Source: Lithospermum erythrorhizon (Eukaryota; Streptophyta; Magnoliopsida; Boraginales; Boraginaceae). From it: DNA of 64,000 nt. Below the pieces are notes generated by a model that ran no database searches, was not told where the DNA came from, and saw only the letters and a program-made list of their open reading frames with translations. Below are positions 1 to 10,558 of this stretch, one piece after another. Made by a program: the position numbers and the translations under genes. Position 1 is the first letter of the stretch; each line of letters starts with the position of its first letter. Location: assembly GCA_019722365.1 (NCBI GenBank), contig JADFUC010002365.1, positions 1-64,000 of the forward strand, read 5' to 3'.

Positions 1-319
1 ATCAGTAATACTTCGTTCAGTTACGTATTGCTAGGAAGGGAGGTCGAGGACCAAATAATATAATATTTCAACAAAGAAGAAAATCGTTTATAGCAAAAAA
101 TATTACATAATTGAATGATCCGATCTACCAGGAATTCTTGGAATTCAAGAAACAAAAGGAGGGTAATAACCCATCATTTGCTAAAATATGTGGCAATGAA
201 AAAGATGAAATTTAAAATTTGGATTACACTCCTAACAAGGAAGAAAGAAACATTTTAATATTAAACAATAGCGATCTCAGATGGGAAAATCAGCCTAGTG
301 TTCTAATGGAAAGATATAT
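1..319 (+). pseudogene. Pararetrovirus-like ORF, upstream part (before LTR insertion)
   Basis: From about 115 to 319 the + strand reads as coding with one internal stop. It includes a stretch reading NNPSFAKICG and later RNILILNNSDLRWENQPS. The same start, reading NNPSF-KICG, occurs inverted at 3530-3600 directly downstream of an RNase H tail, so this piece probably lies just after the RNase H domain of a caulimovirid-type polyprotein. The frame is cut at 319 by an antisense LTR and appears to resume at 2876. The family call rests on neighbouring pol, movement-protein and zinc-knuckle fragments of the same kind elsewhere in the window. I do not know the role of this particular domain. Confidence 0.5.
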
Positions 320-2875
320 TATAACGACCCGCCTCGAGTCGTACGCCCTGAGTTAATTAGGTTATCAACTATGTAGTCACCGTCGATGGTTGACACAAAA
401 ATAACTTTGTTTGGAAACCAATAAAACACGATAGTTTGATAAAGTGGGTTGGTTAAAAATTCAAAATATTTTCATCTGAGGTTTTAACCATGTTCGCGTC
501 ACTTTAATCAAATCCAAGAAATGCAACTTAGTAATAATTCCAAAACCAAGATACTCCGTAAAGCGGTTAATACATTTTCAACACCAAAACAAAATCTGAG
601 AATTTGGTACATAAAAATAGTGAGAATAAAGATAGTGCCGAGGATGCTGTACCGTCTACTAAAGTAAAATCACCGGACACTTTCGCGAACTCAGTCGCTT
701 CACAAAAATTTTGTGATACGGAGGTTGGAAGGGTAAGCTCGGCTTGACTTAGTGGAAGCGTATCGCCAGTGGTAACTTATCCCGCATCGATGAGATACAC
801 AACAAAAGATATAGACGTAGCGATAGAGTATATGTATATATAAGGTAAAAGAATAAAACCAAGTATTCATAGCGTCACAATAGTAATAACCATCATCAAC
901 ATATACACATTTTAAAGGACTCAACTTACGTTATCCCACGTGTTATACCCAGAGATAGCATGTCATATAATCAAGCGAGCAAAGCGCGCAAGTTCTCAAA
1001 TACAGGTTATACCGCAATATGATATAAAGGGAACTCACGAAAGCGAAGACCATGACATTATCGACATTTACGATGTAGTGACATCCCCGATGTCGATACA
1101 ATGCAAGACAATGCACACAATACTTGTATCCGACATTTATATAATGTCGTTTCCACTTCGGACTGCGCCCGTGTAACGCAACAAATATCATATCCTTTTC
1201 AGCGTTTCGCCGCCCATTTCGCCCCGTAAAATATCATATCGTTCGCCCGGTAGGCTAAGCACCCGATCACCCATTAAATATCGTAAAACACACCCCCATC
1301 TGCTGACCTCACACATCCGACTCCAACGTACCCGCGTCCTAATATGGTGTGACCATCTATATGAAACCCGAACATGACGACGTGAGCATCGCTTAAAACA
1401 TACCAATCATGACAAAACACAACCACCTGGCGACTCGACCAAGCGTTACGACAACTATATGAGCGGATAGAACAAGCAACGATCACCTGACAATCTGTCT
1501 GACTGACCATAAGATCTTTCGAGAAGCTGATAATTCCATATAGAACCTACTACCGTAATGTATTTAACCTGACCGTGTGACTTCGACATTCCTGATTTCA
1601 AAACTACCATATGAGATAAGTTCATAACACAAATATATAGTCACATATCTATTTGCCAAGTACTTCACTCAAAGCGTAAATAATGTTATAAAACAGTGAT
1701 AAATCCCTTTAAATTAGTACCTTTCTTGACGATGTCGATCCGTAAGCACTTTCTAGCGTTCAGTCTAAACAAAACACCGAAAGTATAATTACTACTAATT
1801 TCGTTATAAATTATCTTTTAGCAACTTTAGTACCATTAGCAACTTTAGGTGAAATATTACTAGTTAAACTTCAACGATAAACTAAGCGACAAAATTTCAA
1901 CTAATCCGACCCACAACTTTCCATTTTCCTTTAACAGTACTAACAATTTAAACAATTCTAATCAATCCCAATTATCAACTTTTCCAACTAATTAAACTCA
2001 TTTCTAACAACCTAAATCCCAAAGAAACCCATCTACTACTCAAAAACTAATTAAACTAGGTACAACATATATTCATCCAACCTCCACCTCTGAAAACAAC
2101 TATAACAAGGATCCAAGAACATACTTATATCATTTTTAAAATATTTTGAAAAAGTCAAACCCAAAGTCAACTCAATCGACCCAAATGTACCAACACTTTC
2201 TACCCAAAATCGTTATTATCATCTTACATACTATAAACTAAGCCCGGATAATAGTATATACGATATTAAACCTCAAAAAAACCCGAAGTCAAACTAAATT
2301 CCAAAGTCAATGTCCACTAAGCGTCACAAATTTCTAAATCCAAACGCATAATTTCAACTCCAAAATTTCTTCATTTAAGCGAATCAATTGAAGCAATAAA
2401 AAATCGAAAAACACAAAAGTCAACAAAAGTCACCCAATTTCGAAACTCAAGAAATACACAAAAGTTCGTACCACTGTGAATCGAAGAGGATGATGAGGGA
2501 AACTCTCCAAGAAATTCCCAGGGTCAAAGCTTCGCGAGATGGAGGAGAAATCGGCAGAAAGAAATTCCAAGGAAGGGGAGGGGTTCGGCGGTTCTTGAGG
2601 GGGAAGGGAGATGGGATTTTTTTTTTCTTTTTTTGTTTTATTTTCCACTCTTAAGGCTTGTTTGGTGTGCGGAAAGGATGAGGGAAAAACGAGTTTATGC
2701 GGATGAGAATTCGACCGTTTAGTTCAAGCGATACCTCTCGATTCAACTTACCTCGACAATAAATTTCCAACATCAACATTTATACATTTTACATAAAATA
2801 TAAAAGTGGTTTCAAATGTTACGTTAATCAATTTAATAACCCGCATTTTAATTTATTGATTAACGAGTCGTTACA
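320..2875 (-). mobile_element. Solo LTR (family type A), Ty3/gypsy-like, antisense
   Basis: On the - strand this block begins TGTAACGACTCG (2875 downward) and ends with CGGGTCGTTATA near 320, giving short inverted LTR termini. It aligns in reverse with the LTR at 7247-9933. Shared parts are the terminal region with TCAAACTATC and GGTGACT, internal repeats of a GGATATG / TTCGAAGGGTGAGC type, and several TTGACTTT copies. About 2.55 kb long. No matching internal region lies on either side, so it is best read as a solo LTR. The 5-bp flanks (TATAT and GATTT) do not match cleanly. The ORFs inside it are not genes. Confidence 0.6.
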
Positions 2876-3530
2876 GATTTTTTACATATATCTTTAGTTA
2901 CGGTTATCTTTGCAAGATCATACAAAACCAAACTATTTTATGAAAATTCTTGGTAAATTGTGAATCGTGTAAGAAATAAAATATTTTACAGAGGTCAAAG
3001 TTATAACTTTTCAAAAAATCATCATAAAAAAGATTATATCTGCTTGAGGAAGAATGAGGTATGCTTCTTCAGGAGAAAGATCTTTCTCATATGCTGATAG
3101 CAAAGTCCCAGTTAAATATAACTATTGGGATTACATGGAGGGATTTGATAAGATCCTATTATATGAAAATGATAAAAAGAAACATACTTGGTTTATAAAA
3201 ATTTGTTCACAAGTTTATAACAGAGAAATACCAAATTGGTTTATACATTGGTGGAAATTCTACGGTACAAGGGCATAGATTTTGCTAGAAAAAATGAAGT
3301 CATACTTTAATAAATGGAAAATATTTGTTCCAAAAATTGATTCAATACAATATGCAGAAGAAAAAGAGATGTTATCTCTTATATATTTCATGATTAAATT
3401 TTCTATTCCATATATATGAAAATGGACCATCAAAGTTGACAAGACCCAACTTCCATGTCTCAAGAGAATCTCTCAGACAAATTTTGGGACAAGATGTAAG
3501 GAAGACCCCAAAGGTACCCACATATTTTCT
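2876..3530 (+). pseudogene. Pararetrovirus-like ORF, downstream part
   Basis: The + strand is coding-like from 3054 to about 3520. It carries an aromatic-rich block YNYWDYMEGF, HTWFIK, NWFIHWWKFYG and later IPYIWKWTIK and LPCLKRIS, interrupted by a stop at 3278. Blocks rich in W and Y of this sort are, to my knowledge, found in uncharacterised plant polyproteins that travel with caulimovirid-like pol. The piece continues the reading of 1-319 if the LTR at 320-2875 is skipped. No function is assigned. Confidence 0.5.
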
Positions 3531-3935
3531 TGAATGATGGGTTATTACCTCCTTTTGTTTCTTGAATTCTGGTAGAGATTGGATCATTCAATTTCGCAAT
3601 ATTTATTGCTATAAAAGTCTCCTTTCCTGTTGGTACATTCCTGAGCCAATATAATTTGTCATGTTAGATATTCTCTGGTAAGAAAATCTAGAAGATGATT
3701 ATCATTTCCCTTTTATAAATAATATCAAAATCGAATGGTGCCAAATGTGCTTGCCACCTGGCAAACATTTGTTTAGAAACATCATGTTTAAAATCTTTAT
3801 TAAACATAAATTTAGGCCTTGTGATAGGTCTCTTAATAATAAACTTTTGATTATGTAAATCATCTTGAAATTTTAAGACGCATTTAACAATTGCAAGAAT
3901 TTATTTTGCTATTGTTACATAATTTTTCATACTAT
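3531..3935 (-). pseudogene. Pararetrovirus-like pol tail, RNase H end
   Basis: Read on the - strand from 3935 downward, the sequence shows EILAIVKCVLKFQDDL, then a stretch with KFMFNKDFKHDVSK, FARWQAHLAPFDFDII, and near 3665-3690 LLDFLTREYL. This order (RNase H core, an ARWQ block, then a DFLTRE tail) is typical of the C-terminal RNase H of caulimovirid-type polyproteins. In-frame stops are present. The unit runs toward the + strand unit that ends here, so two copies meet in inverted orientation at about 3530. Confidence 0.65.
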
Positions 3936-3999
3936 TATTCCATTTTCCTGAATGAAATGCCAGTCATTATTTCTTTTTTACATACCATCTTTGAGATGT

Positions 4000-5570
4000 A
4001 ATGTGACCACCAGTGGGCCCCCACTGAGGTTGGGCCGTCATCAACTTTGAATGTCCAGATGCATCGCTTGATGGATAGCAATAAAAAAAATGGCTTAGAT
4101 TTAACATGTAAGCCAAAACAATACAGCACTAAATACATCGGGTTAACTAACTTGACACTACAACAAGCTGAAAAGTAATAATATAAATACAACATCACAC
4201 AATGAATTTTAGAACTTCGAGACAACAATAATTATTATGTACAACAAAACTTCAAAGAAGATAAAAGTATGAGCTGATTGAGGTCTTGTTGTAATCGCCT
4301 TTCATGCCTTGACTACTGACCAAAGCATGCCGGTCATCCAGTGACAACCCTAGGCATAAAATGCACGCCCGTAGGGAATAGAGTCGACTATGAAGTTGAG
4401 TGAATACAAATATCTGAGGGAAGTAATCCACCACATACCTGCAAGGATAACTCAGGTCTTACCTACTTAAACATTATACACCTCAAAGTTATATTTTGTA
4501 TCTTTTCTCAGCAGGGATAAATCTTTTCTTAACGGCTTTTCAACTAACACCGATAAATCCACCCGCGTCAACAACTTTTCGCGGTACACACCTTAATCAC
4601 GGGAGATATCTCTACATTTGTTATCTTTCTTAAGTATAGCTAATTTCCGATATAATATACAACTCAAACATACACAACTCAAACACTTATCTTTAGTTCA
4701 CCTTAAAGTGCTACTCCCGATCATAGTCATACACCTCCTATGACATCTGAATATTTATCATAAGAATCTCCAAATCGTTTCATTATCTTAATACAACTGA
4801 GCAACATATGTCTTAAATCAAGATAACTGAAATGCCAAGATTATCTCCCCAAATTCTTCATTTAGTATACAGAACTTATTCACCACCGATAGTATCGGCG
4901 TGGGTAGTTAGATGTAACTTATATACTAACACATTTTGAATCAATTTTTCACATATATAAAATATCATCATCAACATCATCGAAAGATTAGCATGAACCG
5001 TTTTATAATTTACGTACCTAGTGTTCTCGTTCAAAAGTTATCATATCCATTAACCAACTCGTATCTATACAATATATCTGAAAAGCGATAATGCCGACAG
5101 AGGTACAGCGGAAGAGTAAATATCGTATCCCGAATACAAAATAATTGCGGCGAGGCTAAAAGTAAAAATGAAATACAACAACGAAGACGGTTGGCAATGT
5201 GACAAAGCGAGGCTGTGAATTAGCTATGATAGTCAATTATGAATAAATATGCATATGCAGACTACTAATAAGGCCATATCACCAAAATTCCAAAGTAGAT
5301 GATATTGCATACGATAGATAAGTGGTATTGCAAGAAAGATAATGGTAGCAACAACCTTGACAACAGCCGACCTATACATCGAGGCTGACGGCGATGACAT
5401 CACAACTTTCAGCAATTAGGCAAGCTGTGTACTGATCAACTCGGCAATTTTATCGACTCCAGCAACCTGACAACTCAACAGCTCTATGAACTCGGCAACT
5501 CTATCAACTCAACAACTCCAACGGCTGACGACTCAGTACAACTCGATATAAGTCGGTTCTACAGCTAATC
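4000..5570 (-). repeat. Decayed LTR remnant, antisense
   Basis: No gene is visible. The right part (5430-5560) carries repeated AACTCAACAACTC and TCAACTCGGCAAC units plus CAACTCGATATAAG. These are the reverse complement of the GAGTTGTTGAGTTGAT repeats and the neighbouring TATATTGAGTTG in the LTRs at 16496-18241 and 20174-22426. It is therefore probably a degraded - strand LTR of that subfamily, cut on the right where the gypsy pol begins. The 4000-4700 part is less certain. Confidence 0.4.
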
Positions 5571-7246
5571 TTGAAGTGCAATTCTGGGTCATGTTATTTT
5601 ACGGCGAGGGGTATTTGTGTTGTTCCACACACGAGAAGGTGGAGTATATTGAACAATTGGGAGCGTCCGGGTGTAGCTGAGGTTAGGAGTTTCTTGGGGT
5701 TAATTTGGTTATTCTGGGGAGATTCATCAAGGACTTTCTTTGTCCATGAGAAGCCATTGTGTGAGTTGACGAGAAAAGGGGTTCCATTTATTTGGGATGA
5801 TGATTGTGAGAATTGTTTCGAGGTATTAAATGGGAAGTTGACTACGGCTCAGTATTGGCGTCACGAATCTAGTTAAAGGGGGCTCGTGATTTATAGATGC
5901 TTCGCATCGAGGATTGTGAGTGTTCCCTGTCTGAGAATGGGAGGTGATTGCTATGCTTCCCGACAATTGAGGAATCACGAGAAGAACATATCGACCCATG
6001 ATCTTGAACCGCTGGCGATAGTCTTTGTGTTGAAGAATTGTGGAGACACTATACGTATGGGGTTAAATGCCCGATTTTTTACTAATCATAAGGTTTGAAA
6101 TATCTTCCAGCCTTGAGGAGAGATTTGAATTTGGGGGCGGTGGAGGTGGATGGAGTTCATCGGTGATTATGACTTCACGATTAAGTACTACGAGGAAGGC
6201 AAATGTAGTAGGCCAGTGCGGCCCAAGTAGAGAAATCAAAGGATCGAGAGAGATAAATAGGCGGGAGTGGAATTTTGATGTGGAGTAGCGAAGGGGAGAT
6301 TTCGCCCATGAGAGTTTAGGCCGGTGCTTGTGGATCGAATCTTAGAGTGCGGCCGGCGGATGAGGCTGGGCTATTAGTAGTGATGTGAAATGGGGTCGGA
6401 TCAGTTACGGTTGATGAGGTGGAGCCTTGAGGATGAATGGCCGGTGTGTGTACCGTGTGGATGGTAGAAGGGAGATGCTTGATGAGGCTGTAATACTCCA
6501 CATAAGCGTACACCGGGTAGCACAAAGATGTCAGAGTGACTTGAGGTTGTGATTTTTGGTGGCGGGAATGAAGAGAGAGATCGCAGAATTCGTGGCTAAG
6601 TGTCTGGTTTGTCAGCAGGTGAAGGCCGAGCATAGGCATCACAGTAGGTTTTGTTGAGACTCTTCCCCATTCACAGTGGACATGGGAGAATATCACCATG
6701 GACTTCGTGTTTGGGCTTCCTAGGACGTTGAGGCGACATGATGGGATACGGGTGATTGTAGATGGAGTTATCGAAGTCGGCTCATTTCCTACCTATCATA
6801 TTCTGAGATGGACTTTGAAAGACTAACGAATCTATGTGGATCAGATTGTGAGGTTACCACGGGGTTAAGTGTCGATCATTTCGGACAGCATGGCCAGGTT
6901 CACTTCCCGAGGTTTTGGAGGGGTTTCTAGGAGGCGTTGAGGACTAGAGTGGAGTTGAGTACATCTTTTCATCCCCAGACAGATGGGCAATCTGAGAGGA
7001 CGATTCGGACATTGGAGGATATGCTCGAGACTTATCATTACACGAACTTCTCCGAAATTGGGGCGATGAGTTGCCCGAAGATAGGGGATTACTTTACATG
7101 CGGCTTCCGTACTAGCAGTGAGATATGGCACCTTTGAAGGCATTGTATGGGGCGGAGATGCTCGCACTCAGTTTTTGGAATGAGGTAGGAGAGGAAAGTT
7201 TACGAGTTACAGGTTGGTCGAGAGTTCGATTAGGCGGATCGGGTTC
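5571..7246 (+). pseudogene. Ty3/gypsy pol remnant (RT end, RNase H, integrase)
   Basis: Broken + strand coding with frameshifts and stops. 5571-5870 matches the end of reverse transcriptase and the start of RNase H: NWERPGVAEVRSFLGL, then KPLCELTRKGVPFIWDDDC. 5930-6110 is RNase H with ASRQLRNHEKN, THDLEPLAIVFVLK and a degraded grid to about 6230. 6560-7240 is integrase: FVAKCLVCQQVKAEH (zinc-binding cysteines), TMDFVFGLPRTLRRHDG around the first catalytic Asp, and SFHPQTDGQSERTIRTLEDM at 6960-7020. The reading stops where an LTR begins at 7247 and appears to resume near 9940. This is a chromovirus-like gypsy pol, not functional. Confidence 0.85.
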
Positions 7247-9933
7247 TGTAAAAACCGGTAACTAGATTAATTAATAATTAAAATGTAGGATTATTAAATT
7301 GGTTATAATAACCCATTAAAGGTACTAATATTTATTGAAATAGTATACTAGTTACCGATTGGAGTATTTCGAGGAGAAATCAAAATTTCAGTTTAATGAT
7401 CGAAAATCTGACGATTAGGTTGATAGTATATTTCGGTTTTGAGAATTTTGAAGTTTTAATCGAGTGGAATGACATTATTTGGGCGGTAATATAATTGGAG
7501 TATATAAATCAATGTTAATGTTGGAAGTTGATTGTCGAAATAAGTTAAAACGAGAAGTATCGATTGAATTAAACGATCGGGTTGTACACAATTTAAATGG
7601 GCCAACCCATTAAACCATAAATAAACCCATGGCCCAAAAGACCAAAACAAAAACTTCATCATCTTTTTCTCTGCCGACGTGAATGTCCTTTGCCCCCTTT
7701 GATATTTTTTTTTTCTTTCTTCGATTTATCCTCCGTTTCTCAAGCTTTGGACCTCAAATTTACGGGAGAGTTTCTCCTCATCATCCCCGTCGTTTCAAGG
7801 TAAAAAAGGTGCGATCTTTTTGAGTATTTTGTGAGATCTCCCGAGTTTGACTTTTGTTGACTTTTTGTATTTTGAATTTTATTGCTCCAATTGATTCTTG
7901 GGTTCTAAATTAGTTATTCTTGAGTTGATATATCGTGTTAAATGTGGAATTTCGGATGTTTTTAGGGCCGTTGACTTTTTGAACTTTTGGGTTGACTTTG
8001 GAATTTTGGATATATTATTGAATAGAATTATTGTCTAGGCTTAAATTAAAATATGGGAATTGATAATGATCGATATTTGGGGTAAAAAGTGTTGTTATAG
8101 TTAGATGACTTCGAATTTGATCATGGGTTGAATTTATTTAAAATGTAATTGGATTGAAAATGTAAATAAGTTAATTGGACCGTTGTGATTTGTTTTTGGG
8201 ATACAATTATGAATTATGAGTGTTGGGAGAGAATAGGTTGGAATTAATCTTAGTAGGTTTGGGTAGTAAGCGAACTTAGGGGTTGGGGTTCGAGTTACTT
8301 GGTTAAATTGAGTAGGGAAAAGTTGAAATTAGGCGTTAAATTATGTGGAAATGTTGGGAATCTGAATAAGATATAGGCCGATTATCGAATTTAGTCCAGG
8401 TAGTGAGGGTTATTAAGCCGAAATTGTTATTGAAACATAGTTAGTAATCTTTCGTAAGTTGTCAATTTATAAGCAAAATGGGGTTTAAACAAAAATTACA
8501 AGTATTTGCAATTAGGATAAAAGGGGTGAAATAGTTAAGTTGTGATTTTATTTTTGTAATGTGTACATTCGGACTGGGCGATGAAACAGTTGAGGATCGA
8601 TTGACTACTTGGGCGCTAGTGTGCCTTGAGTGGGGGATTATCGCTCAAGACATTACCTTATTTATGTTTGAGTGTAGTGTGTAGTAAGTGGTTCTTTGAC
8701 AATGTGTCTGTGTTATGAACTTATTTGTGTGTATAGTTGTGAGACTGTGAAATGTTGGCTTGTATGGTGTGTTATTGGAGGGTATTTATGTTTGAGTATA
8801 GTTATGTTTACGTGTAATTTTTGAGTATGTTTATGTCGAGTGTATTCATGTTTGAGTATATTTGTGTTATGGGCTGATATGCAGGAGTATATCTGTTTGA
8901 GTGCGAGGTTTTATGCAGAGGTTAGTTGTGTGTGTGTGACATGGATGTACATTGAGACTGATATTCAATGTGATAGTTTGTGTGTTTAACATTGTGTGTG
9001 TGATTTGTGGTTTGTTTGATGTGGATGTTGAGAGGATGATGTGGGGTGTTCGAGAAGGGTGAGCTTCCTTTGGGAAAGGATATGACGGTGAATTGTTCGA
9101 GAGGGTGAGCACCTGTAGGAAAGGATATGTTGGGTGTTCGAAGGGTGAGCCTGCCGGGAAAAGGATGAATTGTTATATATGATGTTATTGTGGTTTCACT
9201 TTTGTAAATTTTTTATTTGTGGTTGTGGTATTAACGTGTTGGGTGAAATTTGGCTGGTTACTTGTTTGGTTATGTGATGTGAAATATGATCTGTGAGTTA
9301 ACGTAAGTTGAGTTTTCTACAAGGTGTGCATTTATTGATGATGAGTATTTCCGTTACGGTGCCTTGAGTAGTTAGCATATTTCTGTGTTATATATATATA
9401 TGTATAAACGTATTTATTCATCTTATCGCTGCGTACATACGTATATGTTTATCCCTTATTGTATACTTCATTCGGATATGGGTAAGTTACCATCCGGGTG
9501 ATCCGTTTCCACTAAGCTGTCGAAGCTAGGCAGGTGCTGATAAGAAGCGAGGATTCGTGGCGTCAGATTCGTTTACTTAGGTGGGAGGCAGTGGCTAGGA
9601 TCTCGTGATCACCTTTTTCTATTATTTTTTTGATGTACTAAGTTTTTCATACTTTGTTTTGGATGTTGAAAAATTGTAAACTATTTTGTGGAATATTTTG
9701 AGACTTATTATGTGATGGAATTATACTGCTTTGTGGGTGTGGTTTAGCGATGCCACAGTGGTTAAACTCTGTATTACAACATTTGGAGTTTCAAAACTAT
9801 TTTACTTTTGATCAAACTATCAGGGTTTATTGGTTATTAAACAGTGATTTTCGTGTCGACCATGGTGGGTGACTCGGATGCTCTGAGGTTGATGGCGACT
9901 GCTTACCGAGGGCATCGACTGAGGCGGTGGGTC
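7247..9933 (+). mobile_element. Solo LTR (type A family) inserted in gypsy pol
   Basis: Starts TGTAAAAACCGG at 7247 and ends near 9933 with GAGGCGGTGGGTC. The reverse complement of 320-2875 aligns along it: start with AATTAAAATG and ATTATTAAATTGG, four TTGACTTT copies at 7850-8000, internal repeats at 9040-9170, and the end with ATCAAACTATC and GTGACT. Integrase coding lies immediately before it and the conserved C-terminal pol coding immediately after it. It thus interrupts a gypsy pol gene. About 2.7 kb long. The small ORFs inside are not genes. Confidence 0.65.
9040..9170 (+). repeat. Three diverged ~45-bp tandem repeats in an LTR
   Basis: Three consecutive units share the pattern GTTCGA-AGGGTGAGC, a variable CT-rich stretch, then GGAAAGGATATG (about 9048, 9094 and 9137). 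The reverse complement of the same pattern occurs in the antisense LTR at about 1185-1300. Confidence 0.6.
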
Positions 9934-9939
9934 TGGTCA

Positions 9940-10438
9940 GCGACATCGAGGGATGGCTCGGGATGGAGCCGAAGAGTATGCGGATCATCGCTGATGGAGC
10001 TTGTCGTTCGAGGTCGGCGGCCCAGGTGTGTTCACAGTGTCCCGTGGAAGGGGGAGTGATGCGTTTTGGAGGAAAGGGAAGTTGAGTAGTCGTTATATTG
10101 GACCATTTGGAATCCTTGGGAGAGTTGGCTCCGTGACATCGGTTGGCATTGCCTCCGAGTTTGGATAGGATTCGTATGTGTTCCGTGGCATCACAATTTG
10201 AAGTATATCACGGCAGTCGCATATTCTTAGCTTCGCCTACGGTGGATCTCTTGAGGAGGACCTCACGTTTGAGGGAAAGACACATGGAAATTTTGAATTT
10301 TGGAAGAGAGAAGGTTTTGAGGAATTAAGGTAGTGGCCTTGAGTGAAGAGTTACGTGGAGGAATCAGCGTGTAGAGGAGGCGACTTGGGAACGTGAGGAT
10401 GAGATGAGGAACCGTTACCCGCAGCTTTTCGAGTAGAT
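9940..10438 (+). pseudogene. Ty3/gypsy pol C-terminus (GPY/F module and tail)
   Basis: After the inserted LTR the + strand reads pol again, with frameshifts: a short stretch equivalent to SRKSYADHR near 9965-9985, SPWKGVMRFGGKGKLSSRY and IGPFGILGRVGSV (GPY/F module) around 10040-10135, PPSLDRIR around 10150, SQFEVYHGS, and finally WRNQRVEEATWERE with EMRNRYPQLFE and a stop at about 10436. The WRN-VEEATWE-E-YP-LF tail is the hallmark C-terminus of chromovirus-type gypsy pol. A purine-rich tract (AGGAGGGTAGA, about 10547-10557) follows and then the 3' LTR starts at 10559, the expected order. Confidence 0.8.
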
Positions 10439-10558
10439 GTGAGTTTGTATTGCTTTTATTTTGTATGGTATTTGATTTCGTGTTATTGTATATATTGTTC
10501 TTCTTGGTTGTTTGGGGTTGTCAAATTTCGAGGTCGAAATTTTATTAGGAGGGTAGAT

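Noticed and set aside
6316..6699. 127-codon frame on - with a proline/threonine-rich translation
   Set aside because: It is the shadow of the gypsy integrase on +, whose CLVCQQ and TMDFVFGLP motifs lie in the same bases.
9844..10328. Two separate + strand ORFs as hypothetical genes
   Set aside because: They are frame fragments of the gypsy pol C-terminus and the end of an LTR.
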